NCBI RefSeq assembly: GCF_052324685.1 | Contig: NW_027506980.1 | Location: forward strand, 186,001-250,000 | Source of the DNA: Brachyhypopomus gauderio | Lineage: Eukaryota > Chordata > Actinopteri > Gymnotiformes > Hypopomidae | Length of the DNA: 64,000 nucleotides | Reading direction: 5' to 3' | Part shown: positions 57,928-64,000 of the stretch, piece by piece | Layout of the letters: every line of letters begins with the position of its first letter | How positions within the stretch are numbered: position 1 is the stretch's first letter | The notes under the pieces: generated by a model | Seen by the model: the letters and a program-made list of their open reading frames with translations, nothing else | Databases searched by the model: none | What the model was told of the DNA's origin: nothing | Made by a program: the position numbers and the translations under genes

Positions 57928-57968
<41 letters not shown>

Positions 57969-57974
57969 AGAGAC
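57901..57974 (-). tRNA. TRN-GTT: tRNA-Asn(GUU), unit 37, canonical
   Basis: Same as unit 3. Confidence 0.97.
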
Positions 57975-59128
57975 CAGATGCTGCTGTGCTTACATAGTTC
58001 TTCCTCAAAAGAAAAACCCAACAAGCACATTCCTCCTGTTTGCTGGCTTTTGATGAAATGAGCCAATGCATAAAGGATGCAACATCAATGTCACTCACAC
58101 TTTTCTGCTAGCTTGTCTAAAATTCGCCCTTCCTTCAATTTCTCACTTGTCAAGACCTGCAGGTCTTCAAACAAAAGGTCAGTTTGTAGACCCTTTTCCT
58201 GTCAAAGTTTTGATCCTTTTGTCCACCAGTCATCGGAATGTGTATGATTTTCACCAGTTTACACAGTGTAGCTCCCTTGCCTTCAGTTGCAGGGTTATGT
58301 CCTCTTAGATAAGACGCTTTTGAAATTATTTGTGAAAATGCACCCAAAACCTATTCAAAACAGATTTGATGGAAGCACTGCAGGAGCTGCTCCAAGACGC
58401 ATTTTGTCCAGAAAATGTGCTATCATGAATGCATCCATATCACCAACACACATTTACAAACCAAACCATAGGCAATAAAATACATGAGTAAACTGATTTG
58501 TGGACCTTTGTGGCACTTGGTACTGCTGAGATCAGGATCATTACAGAGTTCAGCAATTATTTTCCCAACTAGGTCATTGATACATTGGAATCCCCAATGT
58601 TTTCTGGAACAGAATAGGCTATGCCTTTCGGATGAGAATAAAAAAAGACTTCAAGAACCAAAAAAGAAGTTAAGCTGCCTTCAGCTGATGCACTCAGACT
58701 AAAGGGAAACACTTTAAATCCCAAGGTGAAATGCACATGCTCAAAATTTTATCAGGACAGAGTACATGTTTTACTTTGATATTAATAGCGATCACTGGAT
58801 TGTCTTCCAGTAAATTAATGTTTTCTTCCGCTACAAAACGTTTTTTCAACAACTATAAAGAGGCTATGCAACGAAACTGAGCTGGGATGTCAAGTGCCTT
58901 TAATGGTACCTTTTTGACCCCACTTCAAATGCTGCTGTTACCTGACCAGTTCGATTGTTAGTTTGCCAGATTCTCAATCTCTGGGATGTGAGATCATGCA
59001 CCAGGTTTAGTGAATGTTTAAGGGTGAAGGTCTTTAATTTCTGCACAAATTCCACAAACATAGCTCAGGTCCTGCTCAACATGTCAACATGTGGTGACAG
59101 CAAGTGCCTTTGGGGTCCTACAAAAATC

Positions 59129-59201
59129 GCCCGGCTAGCTCAGTCGGTAGAGCATGACACTCTTAATCTCAGGGTCGTGAGTTCGAGCCTCACGTTGGGC
59201 G
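59129..59201 (+). tRNA. TRK-CTT: tRNA-Lys(CUU), unit 38, C30 with compensated A52-U62 pair
   Basis: C at 59158 gives the C30-C40 mismatch of the unit 7 family. The T stem has A at 59180 and T at 59190, replacing G52-C62 by A52-U62, so pairing is kept. C56 is normal. The A52 changes the first G of the B box. Confidence 0.93.
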
Positions 59202-59290
59202 AGAGGCTGATTTGTTTGAGTGAAATGTTGAAATTTAGTTAATCTGTTTGCACAAAATACGTCTAAAAAAGAAGAGAAAGGAACATACAT

Positions 59291-59317
59291 CGTCCCTGGG
59301 TGGGCTCGAACCACCAT

Positions 59318-59358
<41 letters not shown>

Positions 59359-59364
59359 AGAGAC
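59291..59364 (-). tRNA. TRN-GTT: tRNA-Asn(GUU), unit 38, canonical
   Basis: Same as unit 3. Confidence 0.97.
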
Positions 59365-60518
59365 CAGATGCTGCTGTGCTTACATAGTTCTTCCTCAAAA
59401 GAAAAACCCAACAAGCACATTCCTCCTGTTTGCTGGCTTTTGATGAAATGAGCCAATGCATAAAGGATGCAACATCAATGTCACTCACACTTTTCTGCTA
59501 GCTTGTCTAAAATTCGCCCTTCCTTCAATTTCTCACTTGTCAAGACCTGCAGGTCTTCAAACAAAAGGTCAGTTTGTAGACCCTTTTCCTGTCAAAGTTT
59601 TGATCCTTTTGTCCACCAGTCATCGGAATGTGTATGATTTTCACCAGTTTACACAGTGTAGCTCCCTTGCCTTCAGTTGCAGGGTTATGTCCTCTTAGAT
59701 AAGACGCTTTTGAAATTATTTGTGAAAATGCACCCAAAACCTATTCAAAACAGATTTGATGGAAGCACTGCAGGAGCTGCTCCAAGACGCATTTTGTCCA
59801 GAAAATGTGCTATCATGAATGCATCCATATCACCAACACACATTTACAAACCAAACCATAGGCAATAAAATACATGAGTAAACTGATTTGTGGACCTTTG
59901 TGGCACTTGGTACTGCTGAGATCAGGATCATTACAGAGTTCAGCAATTATTTTCCCAACTAGGTCATTGATACATTGGAATCCCCAATGTTTTCTGAAAC
60001 AGAATAGGCTATGCCTTTCGGATGAGAATAAAAAAAGATTTCAAGAACCAAAAAAGAAGTTAAGCTGCCTTCAGCTGATGCACTCAGACTAAAGGGAAAC
60101 ACTTTAAATCCCAAGGTGAAATGCACATGCTCAAAATTTTATCAGGACAGAGTACATGTTTTACTTTGATATTAAGAGCGATCACTGGATTGTCTTCCAG
60201 TAAATTAATGTTTTCTTCCGCTACAAAACGTTTTTTCAACAACTATAAAGAGGCTATGCAACGAAACTGAGCTGAGATGTCAAGTGCCTTTAATGGTACA
60301 TTTTTGACCCCACTTCAAATGCTGCTGTTACCTGACCAGTTCGATTGTTAGTTTGCCAGATTCTCAATCTCTGGGATGTGAGATCATGCACCAGGTTTAG
60401 TGAATGTTTAAGGGTGAAGGTCTTTAGTTTCTGCACAAATTCCACAAACATAGCTCAGGTCCTGCTCAACATGTCAACATGTGGCGACAGCAAGTGCCTT
60501 TGGGGTCCTACAAAAATC

Positions 60519-60591
60519 GCCCGGCTAGCTCAGTCGGTAGAGCATGAGACTCTTAATCTCAGGGTCGTGGGTTCGAGCCCCACGTTGGGCG
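60519..60591 (+). tRNA. TRK-CTT: tRNA-Lys(CUU), unit 39, canonical
   Basis: No change. The spacer repeats unit 36, plus a private AAGATTTC at about 60037. Confidence 0.97.
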
Positions 60592-60680
60592 AGAGGCTGA
60601 TTTGTTTGAGTGAAATGTTGAAATTTAGTTAATCTGTTTGCACAAAATACGTCTAAAAAAGAAGAGAAAGGAACATACAT

Positions 60681-60707
60681 CGTCCCTGGGTGGGCTCGAA
60701 CCACCAT

Positions 60708-60748
<41 letters not shown>

Positions 60749-60754
60749 AGAGAC
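60681..60754 (-). tRNA. TRN-GTT: tRNA-Asn(GUU), unit 39, canonical
   Basis: Same as unit 3. Confidence 0.97.
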
Positions 60755-61908
60755 CAGATGCTGCTGTGCTTACATAGTTCTTCCTCAAAAGAAAAACCCA
60801 ACAAGCACATTCCTCCTGTTTGCTGGCTTTTGATGAAATGAGCCAATGCATAAAGGATGCAACATCAATGTCACTCACACTTTTCTGCTAGCTTGTCTAA
60901 AATTCGCCCTTCCTTCAATTTCTCACTTGTCAAGACCTCCAGGTCTTCAAACAAAAGGTCAGTTTGTAGACCCTTTTCCTGTCAAAGTTTTGATCCTTTT
61001 GTCCACCAGTCATCGGAATGTGTATGATTTTCACCAGTTTACACAGTGTAGCTCCCTTGCCTTCAGTTGCAGGGTTATGTCGTCTTAGATAAGACGCTTT
61101 TGAAATTATTTGTGAAAATGCACCCAAAACCTATTCAAAACAGATTTGATGGAAGCACTGCAGGAGCTGCTCCAAGACGCATTTTGTCCAGAAAATGTGC
61201 TATCATGAATGCATCCATATCACCAACACACATTTACAAACCAAACCATAGGCAATAAAATACATGAGTAAACTGATTTGTGGACCTTTGTGGCACTTGG
61301 TACTGCTGAGATCAGGATCATTACAGAGTTCAGCAATTATTTTCCCAACTAGGTCATTGATACATTGGAATCCCCAATGTTTTCTGGAACAGAAAAGGCT
61401 ATGCCTTTCGGATGAGAATAAAAAAAGACTTCAAGAACCAAAAAAGAAGTTAAGCTGCCTTCAGCTGATGTACTCAGACTAAAGGGAAACACTTTAAATC
61501 CCAAGGTGAAATGCACATGCTCAAAATTTTATCAGGACAAAGTACATGTTTTACTTTGATATTAAGAGCGATCACTGGATTGTCTTCCAGTAAATTAATG
61601 TTTTCTTCCGCTACAAAACGTTTTTTCAACAACTATAAAGAGGCTATGCAACGAAACTGAGCTGGGATGTCAAGTGCCTTTAATGGTACCTTTTTGACCC
61701 CACTTCAAATGCTGCTGTTACCTGACCAGTTCGATTGTTAGTTTGCCAGATTCTCAATCTCTGGGATGTGAGATCATGCACCAGGTTTAGTGAATGTTTA
61801 AGGGTGAAGGTCTTTAATTTCTGCACAAATTCCACAAACATAGCTCAGGTCCTGCTCAACATGTCAACATGTGGCGACAGCAAGTGCCTTTGGGGTCCTA
61901 CAAAAATC

Positions 61909-61981
61909 GCCCGGCTAGCTCAGTCGGTAGAGCATGAGACTCTTAATCTCAGGGTCGTGGGTTCGAGCCCCACGTTGGGCG
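61909..61981 (+). tRNA. TRK-CTT: tRNA-Lys(CUU), unit 40, canonical
   Basis: No change. The spacer repeats unit 37, plus a private GGACAAAG at about 61537. Confidence 0.97.
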
Positions 61982-62070
61982 AGAGGCTGATTTGTTTGAG
62001 TGAAATGTTGAAATTTAGTTAATCTGTTTGCACAAAATACGTCTAAAAAAGAAGAGAAAGGAACATACAT

Positions 62071-62097
62071 CGTCCCTGGGTGGGCTCGAACCACCAT

Positions 62098-62138
<41 letters not shown>

Positions 62139-62144
62139 AGAGAC
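62071..62144 (-). tRNA. TRN-GTT: tRNA-Asn(GUU), unit 40, canonical
   Basis: Same as unit 3. Confidence 0.97.
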
Positions 62145-63298
62145 CAGATGCTGCTGTGCTTACATAGTTCTTCCTCAAAAGAAAAACCCAACAAGCACAT
62201 TCCTCCTGTTTGCTGGCTTTTGATGAAATGAGCCAATGCATAAAGGATGCAACATCAATGTCACTCACACTTTTCTGCTAGCTTGTCTAAAATTCGCCCT
62301 TCCTTCAATTTCTCACTTGTCAAGACCTGCAGGTCTTCAAACAAAAGGTCAGTTTGTAGACCCTTTTCCTGTCAAAGTTTTGATCCTTTTGTCCACCAGT
62401 CATCGGAATGTGTATGATTTTCACCAGTTTACACAGTGTAGCTCCCTTGCCTTCAGTTGCAGGGTTATGTCCTCTTAGATAAGACGCTTTTGAAATTATT
62501 TGTGAAAATGCACCCAAAACCTATTCAAAACAGATTTGATGGAAGCACTGCAGGAGCTGCTCCAAGACGCATTTTGTCCAGAAAATGTGCTATCATGAAT
62601 GCATCCATATCACCAACACACATTTACAAACCAAACCATAGGCAATAAAATACATGAGTAAACTGATTTGTGGACCTTTGTGGCACTTGGTACTGCTGAG
62701 ATCAGGATCATTACAGAGTTCAGCAATTATTTTCCCAACTAGGTCATTGATACATTGGAATCCCCAATGTTTTCTGGAACAGAATAGGCTATGCCTTTCG
62801 GATGAGAATAAAAAAAGACTTCAAGAACCAAAAAAGAAGTTAAGCTGCCTTCAGCTGATGTACTCAGACTAAAGGGAAACACTTTAAATCCCAAGGTGAA
62901 ATGCACATGCTCAAAATTTTATCAGGACAGAGTACATGTTTTACTTTGATATTAAGAGCGATCACTGGATTGTCTTCCAGTAAATTAATGTTTTCTTCCG
63001 CTACAAAACGTTTTTTCAACAACTATAAAGAGGCTATGCAACGAAACTGAGCTGGGATGTCAAGTGCCTTTAATGGTACCTTTTTGACCCCACTTCAAAT
63101 GCTGCTGTTACCTGACCAGTTCGATTGTTAGTTTGCCAGATTCTCAATCTCTGGGATGTGAGATCATGCACCAGGTTTAGTGAATGTTTAAGGGTGAAGG
63201 TCTTTAATTTCTGCACAAATTCCACAAACATAGCTCAGGTCCTGCTCAACATGTCAACATGTGGCGACAGCAAGTGCCTTTGGGGTCCTACAAAAATC

Positions 63299-63371
63299 GC
63301 CCGGCTAGCTCAGTCGGTAGAGCATGAGACTCTTAATCTCAGGGTCGTGGGTTCGAGCCCCACGTTGGGCG
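63299..63371 (+). tRNA. TRK-CTT: tRNA-Lys(CUU), unit 41, canonical
   Basis: No change. Last Lys gene in the window. Confidence 0.97.
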
Positions 63372-63460
63372 AGAGGCTGATTTGTTTGAGTGAAATGTTG
63401 AAATTTAGTTAATCTGTTTACACAAAATACGTCTAAAAAAGAAGAGAAAGGAACATACAT

Positions 63461-63487
63461 CGTCCCTGGGTGGGCTCGAACCACCAT

Positions 63488-63528
<41 letters not shown>

Positions 63529-63534
63529 AGAGAC
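63461..63534 (-). tRNA. TRN-GTT: tRNA-Asn(GUU), unit 41, canonical
   Basis: Gene unchanged. Its flanks have private changes at 63420 (G to A) and 63540 (G to A). The following spacer has TTTTCAAATT, otherwise seen only in units 2, 5 and 9. Confidence 0.97.
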
Positions 63535-64000
63535 CAGATACTGCTGTGCTTACATAGTTCTTCCTCAAAAGAAAAACCCAACAAGCACATTCCTCCTGTT
63601 TGCTGGCTTTTGATGAAATGAGCCAATGCATAAAGGATGCAACATCAATGTCACTCACACTTTTCTGCTAGCTTGTCTAAAATTCGCCCTTCCTTCAATT
63701 TCTCACTTGTCAAGACCTGCAGGTCTTCAAACAAAAGGTCAGTTTGTAGACCCTTTTCCTGTCAAAGTTTTGATCCTTTTGTCCACCAGTCATCGGAATG
63801 TGTATGATTTTCACCAGTTTACACAGTGTAGCTCCCTTGCCTTCAGTTGCAGGGTTATGTCCTCTTAGATAAGACGCTTTTCAAATTATTTGTGAAAATG
63901 CACCCAAAACCTATTCAAAACAGATTTGATGGAAGCACTGCAGGAGCTGCTCCAAGACGCATTTTGTCCAGAAAATGTGCTATCATGAATGCATCCATAT

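Larger units (their letters stand above)
15745..64000. repeat. Tandem array of 1,390-bp tRNA-Lys/tRNA-Asn units, right part (rest of unit 7 through unit 41)
   Basis: Continuation of the left array. Lys genes start at 16041, 17431, 18821 and 20211, then at 21599 (1,388 bp on, because of a 2-bp deletion), then every 1,390 bp to 63299. The array runs off the right edge of the window, so its true size is unknown. Linked variants define higher-order blocks: units 5-7 resemble 9-11, 28-30 resemble 32-34, 36-37 resemble 39-40, and 19 resembles 20. Confidence 0.98.

Noticed and set aside
1-64000. CRISPR array, because of regular repeats
   Set aside because: The repeat is 1,390 bp with near-identical spacers, and the tRNA and LINE content is that of a vertebrate genome.

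Overview
This window is vertebrate nuclear DNA, most likely from a ray-finned fish. The tRNA genes are of vertebrate type, with internal A and B boxes and no encoded CCA. The one real protein-coding frame is an L1-clade LINE ORF2 that resembles teleost L1 proteins. The species cannot be fixed from sequence alone. There is no bacterial or viral gene content.

Two parts make up the window. About 57 kb is a head-to-tail tandem array of a 1,390-bp unit. It occupies 1-8778 and continues at 15745-64000, about 41 unit equivalents. Each unit carries one tRNA-Lys(CUU) gene on the + strand and one tRNA-Asn(GUU) gene on the - strand. The two genes converge, 89 bp apart at their 3' ends, and about 1,154 bp of AT-rich spacer separates each Asn gene from the next Lys gene. 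I count 41 Lys and 41 Asn genes. The period is almost perfectly kept: the only indel seen is a 2-bp loss in unit 11. By eye, 25 Lys and 27 Asn copies are canonical. The others fall into a few recurring variant families: Lys A18/U65, Lys C30/G56, Lys G8, Asn C50 and Asn U65, plus single-copy changes. Some would damage the promoter or fold, and one is a compensated stem swap. The variants recur in blocks of 1, 3 or 4 units, so the array has higher-order structure typical of unequal exchange and gene conversion.

The array is interrupted once, between units 6 and 7, by a 6,966-bp L1-type retrotransposon on the - strand (8779-15744). It has a perfect 15-bp target-site duplication and a 46-bp pure poly(A) tail, seen as T on the + strand. 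Its ORF2 is uninterrupted and keeps the recognisable endonuclease and reverse transcriptase motifs and a C-terminal Cys/His cluster. No ORF1 is visible, and the ORF2 frame has no AUG ahead of the endonuclease domain. The 3' UTR is about 2.7 kb and strongly G-rich on the element's own strand, with several microsatellites.

Units are numbered 1-41 from left to right. tRNA positions use standard tRNA numbering. All apparent short reading frames in the array and in the GC-rich 3' UTR were judged non-coding.
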